The notes under the pieces are model-generated. The model searched no databases, had not been told where the DNA came from, and was given only the letters and a program-made list of their open reading frames with translations. The position numbers and the translations under genes were made by a program. This document shows, one piece after another, positions 9,570 to 16,781 of a stretch of 64,000 nucleotides of DNA. The stretch spans positions 1 to 64,000 of the forward strand of contig NZ_CP028474.1 in NCBI RefSeq assembly GCF_003047105.1, given 5' to 3'. The DNA is from Celeribacter baekdonensis. Its GTDB lineage: Bacteria; Pseudomonadota; Alphaproteobacteria; Rhodobacterales; Rhodobacteraceae. The number at the start of each line of letters is the position of its first letter. The stretch's first letter is position 1.

Positions 9570-10979
9570 TCACCCGATGCGATCCAGGAACGGATCGATG
9601 TCGCCGAGACCCCAGTATTCCTCGCTGCCGCAGACCGGGCAGTCGGACCGAGGCTGCGCCGCCTGCGAACGCTCTAAACCCTTGTCGAGCTTGCGATAGC
9701 GTTGCCATGTCCATCCACCGCCGCCGCGGAAGTCAACGAGACCGGCAAGAAGTTCGTTCACTGCCATGGTGGCGGCCTCGGAGGTGAAGGTCACGACGGC
9801 CGGCGCGGGATTACCTCCGCCGCGGACGTAGGCTTCGGTCTTCTGCCGTTCATATTCGACGGGGTCCGATCGCTGGAGGTCCTCCTCGCGAGCCCTGACG
9901 CGATCGACTGTGCCGCGGCAGCCGTGGCACGCCGACGTGGGAAACAGCACGCTGACCCGCGCGGCCATCTCGAGGAGGCCGGGCTCACCATCATCACGGG
10001 GCATGAGGACCAGCCCGACATCGATGACCGGGATCAGGTAGAAGTGCGCCACGCGGTTCAGGTAGAGGCGCCCGGCGTGATCGTCCGTGCATCCGAAGAT
10101 GACGTCGCAGGATTTCAGCGCGTCACGGATATGCGGCGCATCCACCCAGCCGTTCATCGACCGGATCTCGACGTCGAGGCCCATCATCGTCACCTCGCGC
10201 GCCATGACGTCGACCTTGGGCACCGCGTTTTCAGCATCCTTTCGGGTCGCGCCATACAGGCGGTTCAGGTTGGAATGCTCGACCACGTCATCGTCGATGA
10301 CCAAGATGCGCCCCACGCCGAGGCGAGCGAGGAGATGGACCACCGGGCTGCCGGTGCCGCCGCAGCCGACCACGGCAACGGAGAGCTGTTTGAGGAGTCC
10401 GTTGACCTCCGGCCCGAAGGCCAGTGCCTGCCGGGCCAAGGCTTCCGACGGGGTCGGCACGTCGGTCGACTGGATCTCGAGCCGAGTGCCGATGACGGTC
10501 ACGCGGCGACAGGGCAAGGGTGTCATGTCGTCTTCCCAGACCCGTGCCCGGTAGAGGCCGTCACCGACTTGCACGACGCTCACCAAGCGTGTCCCCTCGC
10601 CGTTACGGTTCCGAGCCATGGTGAAGAGGTCGCGCTCGTTGCGATCGTCCTGGTCCGAGAAACCGTCGAAGCCTCCCGGGTGACTATGAACGATCGCCGG
10701 CACCAGGCCTTCCTCCTTGGCCCGGCGACAGAGCTGGGCGAAGGAGTTGGTATTCCAGGTGACGTGCTTGTCGCTGGCATCGACGCGGTCCTCCTGCGGG
10801 ATCGCGATGACCTCGTAGGAGGTGTAACGGGTCCGCGGCTCGAGGTCCCAGGGGTCCTGCGCGATCTCGCTTTTGCCGAGCAGCATGTAGGCGGCGCCCT
10901 CGTGCCCACGGGGGTGCGCGAGCAGCGCCTGCAGCTTGTCGCGGTGACGGGCGTGGAGGGTGATGTCGCTGCGCTTCAT
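9570..10979 (-). CDS. JAB isopeptidase - E1 (ThiF) fusion
   Basis: A 469-aa fusion. The N-terminal JAB/MPN domain carries the JAMM zinc motif: HSH at 98-100, then S108 and D111 (HSHPGGFDGFSDQDD). The central ThiF/E1 domain has the nucleotide-binding GCGGTGS (205-211) and the NLNR motif (237-240). CHGC (351-354) and a C-terminal CPVC are candidate catalytic or zinc-binding cysteines. Family knowledge: such proteins adenylate the C-terminus of a ubiquitin-like protein and can also process or deconjugate it. The start overlaps the E2 stop (ATGA). Identity is strong; substrate and biological role are unknown. Confidence 0.92.
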   Translation of the reverse strand: MKRSDITLHARHRDKLQALLAHPRGHEGAAYMLLGKSEIAQDPWDLEPRTRYTSYEVIAIPQEDRVDASDKHVTWNTNSFAQLCRRAKEEGLVPAIVHSHPGGFDGFSDQDDRNERDLFTMARNRNGEGTRLVSVVQVGDGLYRARVWEDDMTPLPCRRVTVIGTRLEIQSTDVPTPSEALARQALAFGPEVNGLLKQLSVAVVGCGGTGSPVVHLLARLGVGRILVIDDDVVEHSNLNRLYGATRKDAENAVPKVDVMAREVTMMGLDVEIRSMNGWVDAPHIRDALKSCDVIFGCTDDHAGRLYLNRVAHFYLIPVIDVGLVLMPRDDGEPGLLEMAARVSVLFPTSACHGCRGTVDRVRAREEDLQRSDPVEYERQKTEAYVRGGGNPAPAVVTFTSEAATMAVNELLAGLVDFRGGGGWTWQRYRKLDKGLERSQAAQPRSDCPVCGSEEYWGLGDIDPFLDRIG

Positions 10980-11356
10980 GCCGCCACCTCCAGGGCCTCT
11001 TCGACCCGCTTCAGCATGGTCCAGATGCCGTCGGTGCCGGGACGCCACTGGTTGTTATGGCGAGACCAGCGCTGCCAGTTCTGGCCATCAAAGGCCTGGC
11101 GTGCCTGCGTGCAGCGGGGCTCACGCTGGCCGACAAGGAGCTTCAGATGCGGCACGGCGTAGAACATGTCGGGGGCGACCTCGGGATACGAGGGCGGCAG
11201 CAGGATCAGGATATCCACCTGGGCGACCTGATACTTGCCTTCCGGCAGCGTGATCCCGGTGAGGATCACGCCCTTCTTTCCGCCTTCGATGACCTCGCGA
11301 ACGGTGATGCCGCGACCCTCGAGGTAGCGGCGATCCTGACGGGGGAGGAGGCTCAT
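10976..11356 (-). CDS. E2-like ubiquitin-conjugating protein (prokaryotic E2 family E type)
   Basis: A 126-aa E2-fold protein. It shows the LLPPSYPEVAPDMFY segment typical of the UBC core and a conserved cysteine at residue 82 (REPRCTQAR), the expected thioester site. The WQRWSRHNNQWRPGTDG block that follows is characteristic of the prokaryotic E2_E group. It would accept the activated ubiquitin-like protein from the E1 and transfer it to a target. It overlaps both neighbours by ATGA (mUb stop to E2 start, E2 stop to E1 start), so the three are one translational unit. No separate E3 is evident. Confidence 0.88.
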   Translation of the reverse strand: MSLLPRQDRRYLEGRGITVREVIEGGKKGVILTGITLPEGKYQVAQVDILILLPPSYPEVAPDMFYAVPHLKLLVGQREPRCTQARQAFDGQNWQRWSRHNNQWRPGTDGIWTMLKRVEEALEVAA

Positions 11357-11892
11357 GCCGCACCCCCTTCCGTGGTCTGGGGCACGCCGGTGAAGAAGTG
11401 CTCCAGGCCAGCATCCGCGAGGCAGATCAGATCGGTGTCGCCGACCAGGATGTCATCCTTGCCGGGGATCACCTGCCAGACGGCGAACTTCGCGGGATCG
11501 ACCCCGGCCAGCTTCTTGAGCACGCGCCCGCTGATGACCTTGTGGCCCCACTCGAGGCGTTTGCCATCGATGTCGAAGCGGAAGGATTCCGCGCTCGGGA
11601 AGACCAGGAAGCGCTCGACCTGGCCAGGGCGCAGATCCGTGGTTTCCTCGAGGCGCAGTTCTTCAAGTTCACCGTTGCGCAGCACCTGGAACACGAGGTG
11701 TTCCTCGGCCTTACGGAAGTCGGCCCCCTCGATGATCTGGCGGCCGGTGGGCGTCGGATCGTCGATGACGGCGTCGGTGAACTTCAGGTCGTGGTCGCCG
11801 ACTTTGACCTTGTAGGGTCCGTGGTCGCGGGGCTTGCGGCCGGCCTTCAGGGCGGCCTGGAGATCTTCGATTTCCATCTGTTCGGTAGTCAT
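11353..11892 (-). CDS. Tandem ubiquitin-like (multiubiquitin) protein ending in GG-AA
   Basis: A 179-aa product with two beta-grasp-like repeats (about residues 20-92 and 93-168). Each contains a hydrophobic strand pattern such as KVGDHDLKFTD or ESFRFDIDGKRLEWG followed by a ...VLRNGELEEL-like end. The protein terminates ...TTEGGAA. A Gly-Gly two residues from the end would need removal of AA before activation, a job suited to the JAB domain of the downstream fusion. It is the first gene of a four- or five-gene operon. I chose ATG 11892 (MTTEQ) rather than an upstream in-frame ATG because of spacing to tttgctgccat. Confidence 0.85.
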   Translation of the reverse strand: MTTEQMEIEDLQAALKAGRKPRDHGPYKVKVGDHDLKFTDAVIDDPTPTGRQIIEGADFRKAEEHLVFQVLRNGELEELRLEETTDLRPGQVERFLVFPSAESFRFDIDGKRLEWGHKVISGRVLKKLAGVDPAKFAVWQVIPGKDDILVGDTDLICLADAGLEHFFTGVPQTTEGGAA

Positions 11893-12054
11893 GGCAGCAA
11901 ATCCTTTTCTTGTCTGCTCGACGCCCGCAGCAGGCGCCATCAATGGTGTATGCGCGGCACAAGAGGGTTCGCGTTCTTAGCCTTGATATTTTTTTGAATT
12001 TTCTTGACTGCGATAGGTCGCTGCGTGCGCATATGTATATTAAGAGCAGCGAAG

Positions 12055-12645
12055 ATGGCGATTGGCATGGCGAAAGACACACCCCAAGAGTTCAATACCC
12101 TCAAGGAATTCACTGACGAACTGGACCTTCTCTTCCGCGATGATGTCGCACTCAGAAAGCTCCTTCAGAAGGCGCGCAACTGGTGCATTCGGAACAACCG
12201 AGTCGGCGACGAGGAGGAGGTCCTTCAAGAGGCCGTCATGAGGGTGATGAAAAGTGAGATCACCGGGACACGCCAATGGCCCAAAGGTGTTGCGCTTATG
12301 GACTTTCTCTCCGGCGTGATGCGGAGCATTGCATCGGAGCGGCCTAAGATCGGGTTTCGCAAGAACGCCGACAAAGACATGGAGGCCGCGAAGGACATTG
12401 CCTCGTCGTGCAACCAAGAAGGGCAGCTCTTCGAGAAAGAATTTATGGCCCGCTTCATGGCGCTCTTCGAGGGTGATGACGATTCACAGCTATACCTCCT
12501 GGCTCTGGAGGAAGGGCAATCGAAGTCCGAGATCATGACGGGCCTCGACTGGAATGAAAGGGAATACAACACGGTGGTGCAGCGGGTCAAAAGGACACGC
12601 AACGCCCACCCGGAAATGAAAGAGATGCTCAATGGCGAAGGATAA
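12055..12645 (+). CDS. Sigma-70-like protein, divergent from the ubiquitin-like operon
   Basis: About 196 aa. The N-terminal part (DEEEVLQEAVMRVM followed by FLSGVMRSIASERP) resembles sigma region 2 of ECF-type factors. The C-terminal part (ALEEGQSKSEIMTGLDWNER..., then VVQRVKR) resembles a sigma region 4 helix-turn-helix. It is likely a dedicated promoter-selectivity factor, though a non-sigma DNA-binding role cannot be excluded. The start may be ATG 12055 or ATG 12067. It overlaps the next gene by 14 bp. The divergent position, 162 bp from the ubiquitin-like protein gene, suggests it controls that operon. Confidence 0.65.
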   Translation: MAIGMAKDTPQEFNTLKEFTDELDLLFRDDVALRKLLQKARNWCIRNNRVGDEEEVLQEAVMRVMKSEITGTRQWPKGVALMDFLSGVMRSIASERPKIGFRKNADKDMEAAKDIASSCNQEGQLFEKEFMARFMALFEGDDDSQLYLLALEEGQSKSEIMTGLDWNEREYNTVVQRVKRTRNAHPEMKEMLNGEG

Positions 12646-13045
12646 GAAAACCTTTCAAGATCGCCTGGCGGAGGAAATCGACGAAGCTATCACGAACGCT
12701 TCAGACGAGGATATTCGAAAAGAGGCTGAAGAGGCCGGGGAGGACATTGCTGCTTTCGGTGATCGCATGAGAGTTTGGCTGGAGACCGCGAAAGACGAGG
12801 TCGCCGAAATGGCAATGAAGGAAGCCAAGGCCGCAGCTGAGCAAGGTCGTGCAACGCGCGACCAGAATGTCGTCTCCATGGCTCAACGCAGGCCTGCGAA
12901 CAGGCCTGGCAACTTCATGCCCGATACGGTGGCCGCTCGTCATGGAAAGAAGCTGTCGGAGAGAGACAGAAAAGGGATCGAGAAGGACTTGGAAGACCTG
13001 TTCGACGATGACGCTTGGCCTGACAAAAACGGCGATGAAGAATGA
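12632..13045 (+). CDS. Small acidic protein between sigma-like and ImmA/IrrE genes
   Basis: A 137-aa, highly charged, helix-forming protein. The first ~90 residues are Glu/Ala/Lys-rich and probably coiled coil (EEIDEAITNASDEDIRKEAE), followed by a basic linker and an acidic tail DLFDDDAWPDKNGDEE. I do not recognise the family. It overlaps the sigma-like gene by 14 bp and the protease gene by 4 bp (ATGA), so the three are co-translated. By analogy with repressor/ImmA pairs it could be the inhibitor or cleavage substrate of the protease, for example an anti-sigma. That is inference from gene order only. Confidence 0.7.
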   Translation: MAKDKKTFQDRLAEEIDEAITNASDEDIRKEAEEAGEDIAAFGDRMRVWLETAKDEVAEMAMKEAKAAAEQGRATRDQNVVSMAQRRPANRPGNFMPDTVAARHGKKLSERDRKGIEKDLEDLFDDDAWPDKNGDEE

Positions 13046-13830
13046 CTCATTCTCCGCGTCGTGCTGAGGAGATCCTCCAGGCTTTGCGCCTGAAGCGACC
13101 GGAAGACATCAACCTTGAAGCCATTGCCTGGCTTCAAGGTGCCAAGGTTGACTACCGGGAAATGGACGGATGTGAGGCTTGCATCCATGGTCGAGCTGAC
13201 GTCGGCCGCGCGATAATCGCCGTGAATGACGCGCATGGAAATCTACGGCGCCAGAGGTTCTCCCTCGCACACGAACTGGGGCACTGGGAATGGCACAGGG
13301 GAGAACATCTGTTTTGTGCAAAAGAGGATATCGGGGGTAGCAAGGGGCGGGAACGAGGAATGTCCCGAGAGAAGGGCGCCAACCGGTTCGCCTCAGAGCT
13401 GTTGATGCCGGAGTTCATGCTCAAGAGCGCACTGAATGACTTCAGGAAATTCGATATGCGCACCGTCCGTCTTCTTTCGGACGCCTTTTCTGTCAGCAAG
13501 ACGGCCATGGCGTATCGCTTGGTGGATCTGGATTTCGAGCCGAGCCTCCTGGCCTCTTACAGCCGCGGCGGCCTCAACTGGTTCAAGAGATCGAAGAGCG
13601 TCGGGGAGCGATGGTTCCTGCGTCGAACACTTGACCCGCAGAGCAACGCTCACGATATCCTGCACAAGGGAGCCCGGGACGACATCTCGCTGTCTCTTAT
13701 GGACGCGGACACCTGGTTCGATACAGAGGGCGCCGATCGGTATGAGCTTGCTGAGCAGTCGTTCCGTGTGGGTGACGACGAGGTCATGACCTTGCTGGTC
13801 CTGAAGAGCGAATACATGATGGCGCGATAA
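13042..13830 (+). CDS. ImmA/IrrE family metallopeptidase
   Basis: A 262-aa protein with the gluzincin motif AHELGHWEWH (HExxH at residues 77-81) and a downstream ANRFASELLMP that supplies the third zinc ligand (Glu). The family cleaves repressors or anti-sigma-like proteins in response to damage or mobile-element signals. The C-terminal ~110 residues (from about 150) are an additional domain of unknown role, possibly sensory. It is the last gene of the three-gene cassette. Its likely substrate is one of the two co-encoded proteins or the XRE protein at 8436-9122. Confidence 0.88.
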   Translation: MTHSPRRAEEILQALRLKRPEDINLEAIAWLQGAKVDYREMDGCEACIHGRADVGRAIIAVNDAHGNLRRQRFSLAHELGHWEWHRGEHLFCAKEDIGGSKGRERGMSREKGANRFASELLMPEFMLKSALNDFRKFDMRTVRLLSDAFSVSKTAMAYRLVDLDFEPSLLASYSRGGLNWFKRSKSVGERWFLRRTLDPQSNAHDILHKGARDDISLSLMDADTWFDTEGADRYELAEQSFRVGDDEVMTLLVLKSEYMMAR

Positions 13831-13869
13831 AAATTCACAACCTCAATAGCTTCTTCACCCAGCAAGTGC

Positions 13870-14079
13870 TCAAGCTGACTTAAATTTACCCACGCTGTAT
13901 TGACGAGATGCCTCAGACTGTCTCTCAAGCATGCGTTCGTACACCTGCCGCTCCTGCTCTAGATCACGTGCTTGGTCGGCTTGCGCTTCACGTTCACAGC
14001 CTTTCGCATATCGCTTCAAAGCAATACATCTCTTGGGAAATGACAGTGCAGCGTTTGAGTTCAAGGTCAGTGGCTGCAT
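13870..14079 (-). CDS. Possible small protein downstream of the WGR gene
   Basis: A 69-aa reading frame starting 12 bp after the WGR gene stop, with aagaagcgg as a possible ribosome-binding site. The C-terminal two thirds are charged and helical (EREAQADQARDLEQERQVYE). No family is recognised. The spacing favours a real, co-transcribed gene, but the N-terminus looks atypical, so it could equally be chance. Confidence 0.35.
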   Translation of the reverse strand: MQPLTLNSNAALSFPKRCIALKRYAKGCEREAQADQARDLEQERQVYERMLERQSEASRQYSVGKFKSA

Positions 14080-14091
14080 CGGGCCGCTTCT

Positions 14092-14364
14092 TTAAATTTC
14101 GCCCAATAATTTGTAGCCCCGCCGCTGCTTCGTCGCCGACAGCTTCATCAGAGCGTTGACCGCCCTGCCCTCGTCATCATGCTGTTCGATTAGCATCTGC
14201 CCTCTATACCCGATACGGCCCCATTCCCGCACAAGGCATGCGCCGCCAAACAGGTCCGGCTGAACGCTCATTCGATAGAAGCGCCGCATGTTGAGAGACG
14301 GGTCGATCCGCTTGAGATCGACCGTTGTCGGGAACACTTCCATTTGCTGCGATATGTCGAACAT
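14092..14364 (-). CDS. WGR domain protein
   Basis: A 90-aa protein that is essentially one WGR domain: the defining Trp-Gly-Arg occurs in LVREWGRIGYRG, preceded by the RRFYRM strand and followed by a helix and RRGYK. WGR domains in PARPs bind nucleic acid ends and contact partner domains; stand-alone versions are common on alphaproteobacterial plasmids. It begins at ATG 14364 and is convergent to the ImmA/IrrE gene. No recognisable partner apart from the possible small downstream gene. Confidence 0.85.
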   Translation of the reverse strand: MFDISQQMEVFPTTVDLKRIDPSLNMRRFYRMSVQPDLFGGACLVREWGRIGYRGQMLIEQHDDEGRAVNALMKLSATKQRRGYKLLGEI

Positions 14365-14448
14365 GTTGTTGGCGCCTCTCTCCGGACCACAATATCAAGC
14401 GCTCTTCGACGTTTCCACAATGTTCTGTGCCGGATTGAAGTCGGGGGC

Positions 14449-15381
14449 TCACGCCCCCTTCTCGAACTTCATGACCGGGATGCCGAGCTTCTTGGCCTTG
14501 TCGGCGAGGTTTTCCTGGATACCGGTGCCGGGGAAGACAAGGACCCCGACCGGGAGCACATCCAGCATCGCATCGTTTCGTTTGAAGGGCGCGGCCTTGG
14601 CGTGCTTGGTCCAGTCAGGCTTGAAGGCGACCTGCGTCACGCCCCGAGACTCTGCCCATTTGGCGGCGATGAGTTCTGCGCCTTTGGGGCTTCCACCGTG
14701 CAGGAGGACCATGTCTGGATACTTGGTCCGGACCTGGTCGAGCTTACCCCAGATCAGGCGGTGATCATTGAAGTCGGTCCCGCCGGTGAGGGCGACCTTG
14801 GGACCAGCGGGAAGCATTACCTCGGTCTCGGCGCGGCGCTTGGCGGCCAGGAAGTCGCGGCTGTCGATGAGCGATGCGGTCATGTGCTGGCGGTTCACCA
14901 TCGAGCCGGTGCGGGGGCGCCAGGTCGATCCCGTGTGATGGACGAACTCGGTGGCGGCGTGATCGCGCATCATGTCCATGCAGTTGCGCCGTTCAACGAG
15001 AGTCAGGCCTTCGGCCGTCAGGCGCTCGAGTTCGACGGACTTCACTTCGGAGCCGTCCTGCTCGCGCTGGAGGCGGCGCTGCGCCTGCTCGTTCTCATCG
15101 AGCGTCCGCTCGATCCGGGCCGTGGCGCGGTGGAAGAGGTTGACCTGGCCCCAGAGCACCTCTTCGAGGTCGGGTTCCATACGGGTGTCTTCCAGGGTCG
15201 CGACGAGGGCGTCGAAGATGTCGGCGACGGCGACGGCGAGGCGCTGCCCATCGGGCATCGGGCGCGGATCGGGCTCGTCAAAGGGGCGATAGCCATAGAG
15301 CTGAAGCTCGTCGAGCGCATGGGCGGTCTGGGATGCGCTATGGGCGGGTTCATACGCGTCGTCGTGGGTCTGGATCGTCAT
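14449..15381 (-). CDS. DUF2493 (SLOG-like) protein
   Basis: A 310-aa protein. The C-terminal ~130 residues (KVALTGGTDFNDHRLIWG, then MVLLHGGSPKGAELIAAKWA) fit DUF2493, a SLOG/Rossmann-like domain thought to bind nucleotides or nucleotide-derived ligands. The N-terminal ~180 residues are helical. The start is ATG 15381 (MTIQTHD), preceded by ggaggcaag; an upstream in-frame ATG exists but lacks a good site. It belongs to the minus-strand maintenance block with the toprim and strawberry-notch genes, separated from toprim by a hairpin-rich 365-bp gap. Confidence 0.8.
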   Translation of the reverse strand: MTIQTHDDAYEPAHSASQTAHALDELQLYGYRPFDEPDPRPMPDGQRLAVAVADIFDALVATLEDTRMEPDLEEVLWGQVNLFHRATARIERTLDENEQAQRRLQREQDGSEVKSVELERLTAEGLTLVERRNCMDMMRDHAATEFVHHTGSTWRPRTGSMVNRQHMTASLIDSRDFLAAKRRAETEVMLPAGPKVALTGGTDFNDHRLIWGKLDQVRTKYPDMVLLHGGSPKGAELIAAKWAESRGVTQVAFKPDWTKHAKAAPFKRNDAMLDVLPVGVLVFPGTGIQENLADKAKKLGIPVMKFEKGA

Positions 15382-15472
15382 CGGTTTCTTGCCTCCGGGC
15401 CTGTCTCGTCCGCGCGTCATCCCGCGCGGCCTTCATGGGCAGACCCGAGCCGTCGGAGCGGTTGCCCCTTCA

Positions 15473-15582
15473 CCCCGGCTTCACCGGGGCCGGAACAGCG
15501 TGGAGGAGGTCGGCAGGGAAGCTATTTGTCTCGCGATGCAAAGGCGGCTTTGCCGCCGGCGGAAATAGGTTCCCTGCCGACC
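15473..15582. repeat. Two hairpins in the gap between toprim and DUF2493 genes
   Basis: The 365-bp gap 15382-15746 holds no convincing gene. It contains a hairpin ccccgg/ccggggg-like at 15473-15489 and a much larger inverted repeat. The large repeat has 20-nt arms at 15508-15527 and 15563-15582, with one mismatch and a 35-nt loop that itself holds ggcgg-cttg-type pairing at 15543-15557. There is no T-run, so a simple terminator is unlikely. A structured RNA leader, a protein-binding site or a single-strand origin are possible. Confidence 0.6.
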
Positions 15583-15746
15583 TTGCAGGGGCAAACGCTT
15601 TGACGGCCTGCCCATCTCTTGAAGGCCGCGCAGGGCTGACGGGTGGATGCGCAAGGACCGGGATGGGGTGAGGACGACGATCCAGTGCCACGACTGGGAT
15701 GCTGCCTCCTGCCCCGCACTCCCAGCCCCCCCCTGCGCGATGCAGC

Positions 15747-16778
15747 TCAGCCCAATAGGCGATGCCGATCCTCTGGCCCGATCTGACCTGCCAGATGCTG
15801 GCGCAGCGCGTCCTTGCCGTTCGCCCGAAGATCATCGTTGAAATCCCCGAGCCGCGGTTCCAGCACCCGCACGCGCACCCCGACCTCGGAGGCTCTGGCG
15901 CTCAACTTCTCTGCCGCGCGATGCCCGGCCGGATCGCGATCGATCGCGATGTAGAGGCGCTTCAGCCCCGCTGGCAGCAGGACCGCCCCGAGGTGACCCG
16001 AAGAGAGTGCCGCCCAGACGGGCAGACCTGGGAACGCCTCGGACAGGGACAGCATGGTCTCGATGCCTTCGCCGATGACGAGGATGTCATCCTGCGGGGT
16101 CAGCCTGACAGCATTGCCGAGGAGGTGACCCATAGCCCGACGCTCTGGCTTCACTGCCGCCTTCCCCTGCCCGTCAGCGGCCAACCAGGTGCGATGCACG
16201 CCCTGAACGGCCCCTGCCCCATCGGTGACCGCCGCGATTATCGCAGGTCTGGGGATACTCCGGGTCTGCCCCTCTTCCCGATGCCAGCACTTCGGGTGGA
16301 AGCGTAAGGCGCCGTTCGCCCCGAATTGGGTGATGCCTCGGGAACGGAGGTAGGTCTCAGCAAGCGTGCCTGTGATCGGGTTCGAGGCCGCGAACAAACG
16401 CGCCGCCGCCGCAGGAGTGCCACCGGGCGCCTTAGCCTTCCTCGGCTCTTGCCTATCCGGGACGACCGGCTGCGGACGGCCAAGATGCGCTCGGGCCTCG
16501 GCGAGAAGGTCGGGGAAGCGCGTGATCCCCGTCCGGGCGCGGATGATGTCCAGGAGATCGCCATGCTCGCCTGTGGCCCCATCCATAAACTTGCCCGCTG
16601 CCCCTCGTCCCGACGCAGGGCCCGTCAACCGCACGAAGAGCGACCGGCCGGGGTTGTTCTGCAGATCGCCGACGATCCAGTAGGATCCTTCCCGCCGTCC
16701 GGCGGGAAGGTAGGCACGACAGACGCCTTCGGCATTTTCTGCCAGATCGCGCACGAGGTCTTCGGTCTCGGAATACAT
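15747..16778 (-). CDS. Toprim domain protein (plasmid/phage primase-like)
   Basis: A 343-aa protein. The N-terminal part (YWIVGDLQNNPGRSLFVRL, then AGKFMDGATGEHGDLLDII) matches the DUF7146-type region found before toprim domains. The C-terminal toprim fold shows ILVIGEGIETMLSL (catalytic Glu) and LYIAIDRDPAG (DxD). No zinc finger or helicase is fused. It may prime replication or act in a conjugative or plasmid-repair step. It starts 3 bp after the strawberry-notch gene stop (gcggagg site), so the two are co-expressed. Confidence 0.85.
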   Translation of the reverse strand: MYSETEDLVRDLAENAEGVCRAYLPAGRREGSYWIVGDLQNNPGRSLFVRLTGPASGRGAAGKFMDGATGEHGDLLDIIRARTGITRFPDLLAEARAHLGRPQPVVPDRQEPRKAKAPGGTPAAAARLFAASNPITGTLAETYLRSRGITQFGANGALRFHPKCWHREEGQTRSIPRPAIIAAVTDGAGAVQGVHRTWLAADGQGKAAVKPERRAMGHLLGNAVRLTPQDDILVIGEGIETMLSLSEAFPGLPVWAALSSGHLGAVLLPAGLKRLYIAIDRDPAGHRAAEKLSARASEVGVRVRVLEPRLGDFNDDLRANGKDALRQHLAGQIGPEDRHRLLG

Positions 16779-16781
16779 GGG

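Noticed and set aside
9702..11162. Long plus-strand open frame (~486 aa) opposite the JAB-E1 and E2 genes
   Set aside because: It is the antisense shadow of GC-rich codons; the minus-strand products have clear family motifs and the plus product has none.
14344..15603. 419-codon plus-strand frame opposite DUF2493
   Set aside because: Runs through a hairpin-rich gap and opposes a recognised domain; composition is that of a shadow.
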